The notes under the pieces are model-generated. The model saw only the letters and a list, made by a program, of their open reading frames with translations, did no database searches and had not been told where the DNA came from. A DNA stretch of 39,896 nucleotides from DAOTVS01 sp034436375 (GTDB lineage Bacteria > Chloroflexota > Anaerolineae > SpSt-313), in NCBI GenBank assembly GCA_034436375.1, contig DAOTVS010000304.1:1-39896 (forward strand). The letters run 5' to 3'. The position numbers and the translations under genes are program-made. Positions 14,645-21,861 of this stretch are shown here, in pieces. Position 1 is the stretch's first letter, and every line of letters begins with the position of its first letter.

Positions 14645-15772
14645 ATGCGACGTTTACGAGCGCTAATGCGCAAAGAACTGACCCACATGCGGCGCGACCC
14701 GCGCACGGTGGTGATGATTTTCATTATGCCCATCCTGCAGTTACTTCTGCTGGGCTATGCCACCAACATGGATGTGCGCAATGTGGTCACGGTGGTGTTC
14801 GACCAGGATAACAGCCAGGCGAGCCGCGCCCTGCTGGACGCGTATCGGGCCACCGGTTATTTCGCCCTCGACTATGTGGTCTATAGCGAGGCCGACGCCC
14901 GACGATTGATCCAGGGCGGGCAGGCCCGCGTGGCCATCATGATCCCGCCCCAATACGCCGATGACCTGGCTGCAGGCCGCACGGCAACGGTAGCTGTGCT
15001 GATTGACGGCTCCGACTCGACCATCGCCAGCACCGCCCTCTCGGCCGCTACCCTCGTCGGCCAGGCGCAGGGAGCCAAGATTCGCCTGGAACAACTGGCC
15101 GCCCGCGGCCCGGTGATGAGCGCCGACTCACCCCTGGACGTGCGCACCCGCGTGCTCTACAACCCGGATATGCAGAGCAGCTATAACCTGGTTCCCGGGC
15201 TGATCGCCATGATCCTGATGATGACGACGACGAACCTGACCTCGGCGGCCATCGTCAAGGAGCGGGAACGCGGCACCATCGAGCAACTGATCGTGACGCC
15301 CATTCGCAACTGGGAGCTGGTGATCGCCAAGATCACCCCCTACGTCATCGTCTCCATGGCGAATGTCCTCCTTATCCTCCTTGTGGGCACGCTGTGGTTC
15401 CATGTGCCCATCCGTGGCAGCTTTGCCCTCTTGCTGACCATCAGCGCGCTTTTCCTGCTGCCCAACCTGGGCCTGGGCCTGTTGGTGTCAACCTTTGCCC
15501 GCACCCAACAGCAGGCCCAATTCATGGTCATGCCCATCATGCTGCCGTCCATGATGCTCTCGGGGTTCATCTTCCCCGTCGCCGCCCTGCCGCCCGTCCT
15601 GCAGGCCATCGCCAAGCTACTGCCTTTGACCTATTTCTTGCAGGTCTTGCGCGCCATCGTCATCAAGGGAGCAGGCTTGGAGCTGATCCTGCCCCAGGTT
15701 CTCGCCCTGACGGCCTTTGCATTGGCCCTGCTGGGGCTCGCAGCGCTCCGCTTCCGCAAGACACTCGACTAG
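14645..15772 (+). CDS. ABC-2 type exporter permease (YbhR/YhhJ-like)
   Basis: A 375-residue membrane protein of the ABC-2 family. It has one N-terminal membrane helix (about 20-40, IFIMPILQLLLLGYATNM) after a basic RRDPRT segment, a large extracytoplasmic domain (about 45-180), and five membrane helices in the C-terminal half. The conserved cytoplasmic coupling stretch KERERGTIEQLIVTPI lies between them, and the motif MMLSGFIFPV marks a later helix. It is the transmembrane half of the exporter formed with the two ATPases and the HlyD adaptor downstream. AAGGAG lies seven bases before ATG. In YbhFSR-type systems two permeases are common; only this one is present, so it may act as a homodimer. 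Confidence 0.9.
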   Translation: MRRLRALMRKELTHMRRDPRTVVMIFIMPILQLLLLGYATNMDVRNVVTVVFDQDNSQASRALLDAYRATGYFALDYVVYSEADARRLIQGGQARVAIMIPPQYADDLAAGRTATVAVLIDGSDSTIASTALSAATLVGQAQGAKIRLEQLAARGPVMSADSPLDVRTRVLYNPDMQSSYNLVPGLIAMILMMTTTNLTSAAIVKERERGTIEQLIVTPIRNWELVIAKITPYVIVSMANVLLILLVGTLWFHVPIRGSFALLLTISALFLLPNLGLGLLVSTFARTQQQAQFMVMPIMLPSMMLSGFIFPVAALPPVLQAIAKLLPLTYFLQVLRAIVIKGAGLELILPQVLALTAFALALLGLAALRFRKTLD

Positions 15773-15799
15773 ACTCAAACTCTGGAAAGGGGTATCTCT

Positions 15800-17110
15800 A
15801 TGAAATCATCTCGCCTGTCAGGCGGATTCAGGATCGTTGCTATCGTAGCGGTCATTGTTGTGCTGGCAGCAGCCGGGGGCTGTTATGTGTTGGACCGCAA
15901 CCAGGCCGCCGACCATGCGCTGACGGCCTCGGGCACCATCGAAACGCGCGTGGTGAACCTCTCGTCGGACCTCAATGGGCGTGTGCTCCAGGTGCTGGCC
16001 GAAGAGGGGCAGAGCGTGAAAGCTGGGCAGGCGCTGGCCAAGCTCGACGATGCGACCCTGCAGACCCAACTGGCCCAGGCCAAGGCCGCCCTCCAGACGG
16101 CGCAGGCCAACTATGACCTGCTCGCGGCCGGGCCGACGGCCGAGCAGTTGCGCCAGGCCCAGGCGGCCCTGGACGCGGCGCAAGCCAAGCTCGATGCCAT
16201 CAAGGCGGGGCCGCGGCCCGAGACGGTTGCCCAGGCCGAGGCGAACCTGGCGGCGGCGCAGGCCAAGCTGGATCAGGTGAAAAAGGGGGCAACCGACCAG
16301 GACATCGCCCTGGCCAGGCTGGCCGTCGAACAGGCGAAGGACGCCCTGTGGGCTGCTCAGAGCAGCCGTGATGGCATCTGCGGGAACAAGATGGCGCCCT
16401 CGTACCAGTGCACCGCGGCCCAGGCGCAGGTGGCCGCGGCAGAAACGGGCGTGCAGCAGGCCGAGACGCGGCTCGCCCAGCTCCAGGCCGGCTCTACCCC
16501 TGAGGTCATCTCGCAGACCGAAGAAGCGGTGCGCATTGCCCAGGCCCAATTAGCCCTGGCCAAGCAGCCCTACACCTCCTATGATGAGAAGGCAGCGGCG
16601 GCGCAGGTGGAGCTTGCCCAGTCTCAGCTCGATGCGCTCAAGGCCGGCACGCGAGCGCAGCAACTGGCGGCGGCGCAGGGTCAGGTCGACACGGCCAAGG
16701 CCCAGGTGCAGGCCATTCAGCTCCAGTTGAACAAAGTCACGGTGACGGCTCCCATAGATGGCGTGATCCTTTCGCGCAGTATCGAGCCGGGCGAGATGGC
16801 CATGGCCGGGGCGACATTGTTCCAGATCGGCCAGCTCAACTCTCTCGAGGTGACCGTCTATCTGCCGGAGGAAGAGTTTGCGCGCGTCACCCACGGTGAG
16901 CAGGCTTCGGTTCATGTCGATGCCTATCCCAATCGCACCTTTACGGCCACGGTGCTGCGCGTTGCCGATCAGGCCGAGTTCACCCCGCGCAATGTGCAGA
17001 CTACCGAGGGCCGCAAAGACACCGTATTTGCCGTACGCCTGAGCATCGCCAACCCCGACCTGGCCCTCAAGCCCGGCACGCCGGCCGATGTAACCTTTGC
17101 CCAAAAGTGA
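15800..17110 (+). CDS. HlyD-family membrane fusion protein (periplasmic adaptor)
   Basis: A 436-residue adaptor. An N-terminal membrane anchor (about 11-30) precedes a split lipoyl/barrel-sandwich domain (about 48-80: NLSSDLNGRVLQVLAEEGQ), a very long alanine/glutamine-rich coiled-coil hairpin (about 85-300), then the second lipoyl half (TAPIDGVILSRSIEPGEM) and a beta-barrel domain ending in PGTPADVTFAQK. It should bridge the inner-membrane permease to the envelope exterior. The hairpin tip carries two cysteines (GICGNKMAPSYQC), which could form a disulphide. The lone Cys28 after AAAGG is a poor lipobox. The start at 15800 has an AAAGGGG upstream. The next ATPase starts one base after its stop, in an operon. 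Confidence 0.88.
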   Translation: MKSSRLSGGFRIVAIVAVIVVLAAAGGCYVLDRNQAADHALTASGTIETRVVNLSSDLNGRVLQVLAEEGQSVKAGQALAKLDDATLQTQLAQAKAALQTAQANYDLLAAGPTAEQLRQAQAALDAAQAKLDAIKAGPRPETVAQAEANLAAAQAKLDQVKKGATDQDIALARLAVEQAKDALWAAQSSRDGICGNKMAPSYQCTAAQAQVAAAETGVQQAETRLAQLQAGSTPEVISQTEEAVRIAQAQLALAKQPYTSYDEKAAAAQVELAQSQLDALKAGTRAQQLAAAQGQVDTAKAQVQAIQLQLNKVTVTAPIDGVILSRSIEPGEMAMAGATLFQIGQLNSLEVTVYLPEEEFARVTHGEQASVHVDAYPNRTFTATVLRVADQAEFTPRNVQTTEGRKDTVFAVRLSIANPDLALKPGTPADVTFAQK

Positions 17111-17111
17111 T

Positions 17112-18035
17112 ATGGATAAGGAATTTCTGCTCGAAACCGAGGACCTGGTCAAGACGTTCGGCTCCCTGCGCGCCGTGGACGGCCTGAACCTGCAGGTGCG
17201 GCCCGGTGAGATGGTCGGCCTGGTGGGGCCCGACGGCGCAGGCAAGACGACAGCCATGCGCCTGCTCTGCGGCGCCCTCAACCCCACGAGCGGGCGGATC
17301 CGCGTCGCCGGCTATGAGCTGCCCAGGCAGGTCGAGCGCGCACGGGAGCATATCGGCTACCTGGCGCAGGCTTTCAGCCTCTACGGTGATCTGAGCGTGG
17401 CCGAGAATCTCGATTTCTTTGGCGAGGTTTTCGACATCCCCAGCGCTGAGCGCCGCGCCCGCTCGCGGGAGTTGCTCGAGTTCGCGGGGTTGGCGAAATT
17501 CGCCGACCGCCCGGCCATCGCCCTCTCCGGCGGCATGCAGAAAAAGCTCGGGCTGGCGACGGCCCTTGTGCACCGCCCGCAGGTGCTGCTGCTCGACGAG
17601 CCGACGGGCGGCGTCGACCCGGTCGCCCGGCAGGAGTTCTGGCACCTGCTCATCGGGCTGATGCGGGCGGGGTCGGCAGTGCTGGTCAGCACACCCTACA
17701 TGGATGAGGCCATGCGCTTCAACCGCGTCATCTTTATGAACAAAGGCCAGGCCCTGCTCGATGGCACGCCACGCGAGCTGATCAATCGCCTGCAGGGGCG
17801 CGTGCTCGAGCTGGCGGCCCAGCCCCAGGGAGAGGCCCGGCGCGTGGCCGCTAAAGACCCCGACGTGGAAGATGTGCAGACCTTTGGCGATCGCCTGCAC
17901 CTGCGCGTGCGCGAGGCGGCCGGGCCGTTGGCGCGCCTGCCCAATGCACTCGCGGCCGCCAGCGTCACCCTCATCCACCTCAGGCCCGTCAGCCCGACGC
18001 TCGAGGATGTGTTCATGCATTTGCTGGAGAGTTGA
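17112..18035 (+). CDS. ABC transporter ATPase, first subunit, with degenerate H-loop
   Basis: A 307-residue nucleotide-binding protein. Walker A is GPDGAGKTT (39-47), the Q-loop is around YLAQAFSLYGDL, the signature is LSGGM (138-142) and Walker B is VLLLDEP with catalytic Glu163. The switch histidine is replaced: the expected TTHYMDEA reads STPYMDEA, with Pro195. Such 'PDG' Walker A and altered switch loops resemble the first half of the fused ATPase YbhF. A C-terminal accessory domain ends in PTLEDVF. It probably forms an asymmetric heterodimer with the ATPase just downstream. I use ATG 17112; a TTG at 17097 in the same frame would overlap the adaptor gene. There is no clear ribosome site, consistent with coupling to the preceding stop. 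Confidence 0.88.
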   Translation: MDKEFLLETEDLVKTFGSLRAVDGLNLQVRPGEMVGLVGPDGAGKTTAMRLLCGALNPTSGRIRVAGYELPRQVERAREHIGYLAQAFSLYGDLSVAENLDFFGEVFDIPSAERRARSRELLEFAGLAKFADRPAIALSGGMQKKLGLATALVHRPQVLLLDEPTGGVDPVARQEFWHLLIGLMRAGSAVLVSTPYMDEAMRFNRVIFMNKGQALLDGTPRELINRLQGRVLELAAQPQGEARRVAAKDPDVEDVQTFGDRLHLRVREAAGPLARLPNALAAASVTLIHLRPVSPTLEDVFMHLLES

Positions 18036-18038
18036 GCC

Positions 18039-18986
18039 ATGGCTAGTGAAGGGACGCCCGCTATCAGCGTGCAGGGCCTGACCAGGCGGTTCGGCAGCTT
18101 TACTGCCGTGGATCATGTGTCCTTCACGGTCCAGCCGGGGGAGATTGTCGGCTACCTGGGGCCGAACGGTTCAGGCAAGACAACGACCATCCGCATGCTG
18201 TGCGGGGTGCTGCGCCCCACCGAGGGCTCTATCCAGGTGCTGGGGGTCGATGTCGTCCACAAGCCGGAGGCCGTCAAGTCGCGCATCGGCTACATGTCAC
18301 AGAAATTCGCCCTGTACGATGACCTGACGGTGATCGAGAACCTCGAGTTCTACGCCGGGGCCTATGATGTGCCCCGCGAGAGGGAGAAAGAGCGGCTGGT
18401 CGAGATACTCCAGATGGCCGGGCTGGAGAAACGCACCGGCACTCCGGCGCGCGACCTTTCAGGGGGCTGGCGGCAGCGCCTGGCGCTGGGCTGCGCCCTG
18501 GTCCACCAACCGCCTCTGCTCTTCCTCGACGAGCCCACCAGCGGCGTGGACCCGGTAGCCCGCCGCGAGTTCTGGGACCTGATCTATGAGCTGGCCGCCG
18601 GCGGCACGACCATCATGGTGACGACCCACTATATGGACGAGGCCGAGCATTGCAGCCGGGTCGGGTTCATGCATAGCGGGCGCCTGCTGGCCTTTGACAG
18701 CCCCAGCGCGCTCAAAGCGCGACACCTGCGCGGCGCGGCATGGGCGCTGGACGCCTCGCCCCTGCTCGAAGCCATCGAGCTTCTGAGCGCTCTGCCCGGC
18801 ATCGCCCAGGCCCGCCTGCACGGCGACCGCGCCCAGGTCATTATCGCCTCCGACGAATGGACCCCGGCGACACTGGCCGCCAAGCTCGCCGGGCAGGGCA
18901 TCACCGTGGCTGCTGTCGAGACTGTAGAGCCCACCCTGGAGGATGTGTTCACCCTGTTGGCGCATCACAACAACAACGGCCATTGA
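18039..18986 (+). CDS. ABC transporter ATPase, second subunit, canonical
   Basis: A 315-residue ATPase with all canonical parts: Walker A GPNGSGKTT (41-49, Lys47), Q-loop YMSQKFALYDDL, signature LSGGW (140-144), Walker B LLFLDEP with Glu165, and switch His197 in TTHYMDEA. It has the same C-terminal PTLEDVF domain as its partner, marking the ABC-2 drug/lipid exporter group (YbhF second-half type). It begins three bases after the preceding stop codon, so the two subunits are translated together. The protein ends in a His/Asn-rich HHNNNGH tail. It is the last gene of the exporter operon, and a perfect hairpin follows ten bases after the stop. Confidence 0.92.
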   Translation: MASEGTPAISVQGLTRRFGSFTAVDHVSFTVQPGEIVGYLGPNGSGKTTTIRMLCGVLRPTEGSIQVLGVDVVHKPEAVKSRIGYMSQKFALYDDLTVIENLEFYAGAYDVPREREKERLVEILQMAGLEKRTGTPARDLSGGWRQRLALGCALVHQPPLLFLDEPTSGVDPVARREFWDLIYELAAGGTTIMVTTHYMDEAEHCSRVGFMHSGRLLAFDSPSALKARHLRGAAWALDASPLLEAIELLSALPGIAQARLHGDRAQVIIASDEWTPATLAAKLAGQGITVAAVETVEPTLEDVFTLLAHHNNNGH

Positions 18987-18996
18987 GGGAAGAATA

Positions 18997-19039
18997 GAGG
19001 TAGACCTGACAGGTTTAGAAAACCTGTCAGGTCTACCTC
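18997..19039. terminator. Perfect hairpin between convergent genes (bidirectional terminator)
   Basis: Two 20-base arms (18997-19016 and 19020-19039; theme 'gtagacctgacaggttt') are exactly complementary around a three-base loop. It sits between the stop of the second ATPase (18986) and the stop of the TauE-like gene (19051). No T-run follows, but an A/T step lies at the loop. The position fits termination from both sides. Confidence 0.75.
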
Positions 19040-19050
19040 ACCCCAGAGTC

Positions 19051-19827
19051 TCAGCGCACCAAGTAGATGATACCCACAATCACACCGATCGTGACCACGA
19101 TCCAGCGCAGGGTCGCTGGCTTGACGCGCCCCGCCAGCCGGCCGCCGAGCATCCCGCCCGCAATGGCGCCGACCGCCATCACCAGCGCCACGATCCACAC
19201 GACCTTGCCGGAAAAGACGAAAAAGATAGCGGCGGCCATATTGGTGCTGAAAGAGACGGCCTGTTTCAGGGCGTTGAGGCGCGTCAGCGAGTCCTCCAGC
19301 ACCAGGCCCAACACCGCCAGCACAATCACGGAAAGCCCGGCGCCGAAATAGCCGCCATAGATCGCGGCCACGCCGACGGGCAGCCACACGAGCTTTTCCA
19401 GCGTCGCCGAGGCCGACGCCCGCCCCGAGCGCCGGATCAGCCAGCCCCGCACCGGGTCCTGCACCGCCAGCAGGCCCGAGGCCAGCAGGATCAGATAGGG
19501 CACCAGCTCACTGAACAGCTTCTCCCCCGTGTTCAACAGCAGATAACCGCCGATGAGCCCGCCGACGACGCCGGCCGGCGCCACCAGCCACAGCCGCTTC
19601 TCCTGGCCACGCAGGTCCTTCAACTGGGCAAAGGTCGCCGAGAGGTACCCGGGGCTCAGGGCCACCGTATTGGTGACGTTCGCGGCCACCGGCGGAATCC
19701 CCACCGCGACCAGCGCCGGGAACGAAATCAGTGTGCCGCCGCCAGCCAGCGCATTGATGGCGCCGGCGGCCGCAGCGGCCAATGCTACCAGCACAAACTG
19801 GAACAAGCTCATGATGACCAACCCCAT
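19051..19827 (-). CDS. Sulfite exporter TauE/SafE (TSUP) family permease
   Basis: A 258-residue integral membrane protein with about eight hydrophobic helices arranged as two similar halves. The first half carries the signature GAINALAGGGTLISFPAL and PVAANVTNTVALSPGY, the second GGYFGAGLSVIVLA and FSTNMAAAIFFV, as in TSUP proteins that move organic or inorganic sulfur anions such as sulfite or sulfoacetate. The transported anion is unknown and no sulfur genes are adjacent. The start is uncertain: ATG 19827 has a weak AGGGA, and ATG 19812 (MSLFQF) is an alternative five codons in. It converges on the exporter operon and has its own promoter at 19864-19892. Confidence 0.88.
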   Translation of the reverse strand: MGLVIMSLFQFVLVALAAAAAGAINALAGGGTLISFPALVAVGIPPVAANVTNTVALSPGYLSATFAQLKDLRGQEKRLWLVAPAGVVGGLIGGYLLLNTGEKLFSELVPYLILLASGLLAVQDPVRGWLIRRSGRASASATLEKLVWLPVGVAAIYGGYFGAGLSVIVLAVLGLVLEDSLTRLNALKQAVSFSTNMAAAIFFVFSGKVVWIVALVMAVGAIAGGMLGGRLAGRVKPATLRWIVVTIGVIVGIIYLVR

Positions 19828-19834
19828 TCCCTAT

Positions 19835-19846
19835 GGTGTCAACACC
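19835..19846. promoter_or_regulatory. Small palindrome in the TauE-like gene leader
   Basis: GGTGT-TG-ACACC symmetry lies about 10 bases upstream of the gene and downstream of its promoter. It could be an operator; no regulator is identified. Confidence 0.3.
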
Positions 19847-19863
19847 TGCATGCACAGAGGTTG

Positions 19864-19892
19864 AGTATATTCTGATGTCCGCAGCGCGCCAA
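19864..19892 (-). promoter_or_regulatory. Promoter of the TauE/SafE-family gene
   Basis: On the minus strand TTGGCG and TATACT are separated by 17 bases, about 37 bases before the start codon. The spacing is ideal and the -10 is good, so this is a reasonable sigma70 site. Sequence further upstream is unreliable because the palindrome axis lies 56 bases away. Confidence 0.55.
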
Positions 19893-19915
19893 ACAGGGCT
19901 TTCATAAAGGGATGT

Positions 19916-19981
19916 GGAGTGGGGGTTGGAGCCTGCCTTGCCACCCTGCAGGGTGGCAAGGCAGGCTCCAACCCCCACTCC
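19916..19981. repeat. Symmetry axis of the window
   Basis: The junction of the two arms lies in 'ccaccctg|cagggtgg'. The immediate arms read 'gggttggagcctgcc', sharing an agcctgcc core with the natural intergenic hairpin at 9267-9344. The axis therefore probably sits in a genuine short hairpin of the same kind. How much of the symmetry is natural and how much is fold-back cannot be seen from the sequence. Confidence 0.7.
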
Positions 19982-20004
19982 ACATCCCTTTATGAAAGCC
20001 CTGT

Positions 20005-20033
20005 TTGGCGCGCTGCGGACATCAGAATATACT
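20005..20033 (+). promoter_or_regulatory. Promoter of the TauE/SafE-family gene (mirror copy)
   Basis: TTGGCG at 20005-20010 and TATACT at 20028-20033, 17 bases apart. This is the mirror of 19864-19892. Confidence 0.55.
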
Positions 20034-20050
20034 CAACCTCTGTGCATGCA

Positions 20051-20062
20051 GGTGTTGACACC
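20051..20062. promoter_or_regulatory. Small palindrome before the TauE-like gene (mirror copy)
   Basis: GGTGTTGACACC. This is the mirror of 19835-19846 and a possible operator. Confidence 0.3.
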
Positions 20063-20069
20063 ATAGGGA

Positions 20070-20846
20070 ATGGGGTTGGTCATCATGAGCTTGTTCCAGT
20101 TTGTGCTGGTAGCATTGGCCGCTGCGGCCGCCGGCGCCATCAATGCGCTGGCTGGCGGCGGCACACTGATTTCGTTCCCGGCGCTGGTCGCGGTGGGGAT
20201 TCCGCCGGTGGCCGCGAACGTCACCAATACGGTGGCCCTGAGCCCCGGGTACCTCTCGGCGACCTTTGCCCAGTTGAAGGACCTGCGTGGCCAGGAGAAG
20301 CGGCTGTGGCTGGTGGCGCCGGCCGGCGTCGTCGGCGGGCTCATCGGCGGTTATCTGCTGTTGAACACGGGGGAGAAGCTGTTCAGTGAGCTGGTGCCCT
20401 ATCTGATCCTGCTGGCCTCGGGCCTGCTGGCGGTGCAGGACCCGGTGCGGGGCTGGCTGATCCGGCGCTCGGGGCGGGCGTCGGCCTCGGCGACGCTGGA
20501 AAAGCTCGTGTGGCTGCCCGTCGGCGTGGCCGCGATCTATGGCGGCTATTTCGGCGCCGGGCTTTCCGTGATTGTGCTGGCGGTGTTGGGCCTGGTGCTG
20601 GAGGACTCGCTGACGCGCCTCAACGCCCTGAAACAGGCCGTCTCTTTCAGCACCAATATGGCCGCCGCTATCTTTTTCGTCTTTTCCGGCAAGGTCGTGT
20701 GGATCGTGGCGCTGGTGATGGCGGTCGGCGCCATTGCGGGCGGGATGCTCGGCGGCCGGCTGGCGGGGCGCGTCAAGCCAGCGACCCTGCGCTGGATCGT
20801 GGTCACGATCGGTGTGATTGTGGGTATCATCTACTTGGTGCGCTGA
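20070..20846 (+). CDS. Sulfite exporter TauE/SafE family permease (mirror copy)
   Basis: Identical 258-residue TSUP permease to the gene at 19051-19827, so the two copies are divergent from the axis with only 242 bases between their start codons. The alternative start is ATG 20085. Two identical TSUP genes back to back would be odd biologically and support the fold-back explanation. Confidence 0.85.
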   Translation: MGLVIMSLFQFVLVALAAAAAGAINALAGGGTLISFPALVAVGIPPVAANVTNTVALSPGYLSATFAQLKDLRGQEKRLWLVAPAGVVGGLIGGYLLLNTGEKLFSELVPYLILLASGLLAVQDPVRGWLIRRSGRASASATLEKLVWLPVGVAAIYGGYFGAGLSVIVLAVLGLVLEDSLTRLNALKQAVSFSTNMAAAIFFVFSGKVVWIVALVMAVGAIAGGMLGGRLAGRVKPATLRWIVVTIGVIVGIIYLVR

Positions 20847-20857
20847 GACTCTGGGGT

Positions 20858-20900
20858 GAGGTAGACCTGACAGGTTTTCTAAACCTGTCAGGTCTACCTC
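20858..20900. terminator. Perfect 20-bp-arm hairpin (mirror copy)
   Basis: Mirror of 18997-19039, between the ends of the TauE-like gene and the second ATPase gene. Confidence 0.75.
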
Positions 20901-20910
20901 TATTCTTCCC

Positions 20911-21858
20911 TCAATGGCCGTTGTTGTTGTGATGCGCCAACAGGGTGAACACATCCTCCAGGGTGGGCTCTACAGTCTCGACAGCAGCCACGGTGATGCC
21001 CTGCCCGGCGAGCTTGGCGGCCAGTGTCGCCGGGGTCCATTCGTCGGAGGCGATAATGACCTGGGCGCGGTCGCCGTGCAGGCGGGCCTGGGCGATGCCG
21101 GGCAGAGCGCTCAGAAGCTCGATGGCTTCGAGCAGGGGCGAGGCGTCCAGCGCCCATGCCGCGCCGCGCAGGTGTCGCGCTTTGAGCGCGCTGGGGCTGT
21201 CAAAGGCCAGCAGGCGCCCGCTATGCATGAACCCGACCCGGCTGCAATGCTCGGCCTCGTCCATATAGTGGGTCGTCACCATGATGGTCGTGCCGCCGGC
21301 GGCCAGCTCATAGATCAGGTCCCAGAACTCGCGGCGGGCTACCGGGTCCACGCCGCTGGTGGGCTCGTCGAGGAAGAGCAGAGGCGGTTGGTGGACCAGG
21401 GCGCAGCCCAGCGCCAGGCGCTGCCGCCAGCCCCCTGAAAGGTCGCGCGCCGGAGTGCCGGTGCGTTTCTCCAGCCCGGCCATCTGGAGTATCTCGACCA
21501 GCCGCTCTTTCTCCCTCTCGCGGGGCACATCATAGGCCCCGGCGTAGAACTCGAGGTTCTCGATCACCGTCAGGTCATCGTACAGGGCGAATTTCTGTGA
21601 CATGTAGCCGATGCGCGACTTGACGGCCTCCGGCTTGTGGACGACATCGACCCCCAGCACCTGGATAGAGCCCTCGGTGGGGCGCAGCACCCCGCACAGC
21701 ATGCGGATGGTCGTTGTCTTGCCTGAACCGTTCGGCCCCAGGTAGCCGACAATCTCCCCCGGCTGGACCGTGAAGGACACATGATCCACGGCAGTAAAGC
21801 TGCCGAACCGCCTGGTCAGGCCCTGCACGCTGATAGCGGGCGTCCCTTCACTAGCCAT
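20911..21858 (-). CDS. ABC transporter ATPase, second subunit (mirror copy)
   Basis: Identical 315-residue canonical ATPase to 18039-18986, with an intact Walker A, LSGGW signature, Walker B glutamate and switch histidine. It is the last gene of the mirrored exporter operon, which runs leftward here. Confidence 0.9.
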   Translation of the reverse strand: MASEGTPAISVQGLTRRFGSFTAVDHVSFTVQPGEIVGYLGPNGSGKTTTIRMLCGVLRPTEGSIQVLGVDVVHKPEAVKSRIGYMSQKFALYDDLTVIENLEFYAGAYDVPREREKERLVEILQMAGLEKRTGTPARDLSGGWRQRLALGCALVHQPPLLFLDEPTSGVDPVARREFWDLIYELAAGGTTIMVTTHYMDEAEHCSRVGFMHSGRLLAFDSPSALKARHLRGAAWALDASPLLEAIELLSALPGIAQARLHGDRAQVIIASDEWTPATLAAKLAGQGITVAAVETVEPTLEDVFTLLAHHNNNGH

Positions 21859-21861
21859 GGC

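Noticed and set aside
17067..18116. 349-residue frame antisense to the first ATPase
   Set aside because: The opposite strand encodes an ATPase with all motifs; this frame is a shadow.
18943..19875. 310-residue frame over the TauE-like gene in the opposite direction
   Set aside because: It crosses the terminator hairpin and is His/Gln/Arg-rich, a typical shadow of a GC-rich membrane protein gene.
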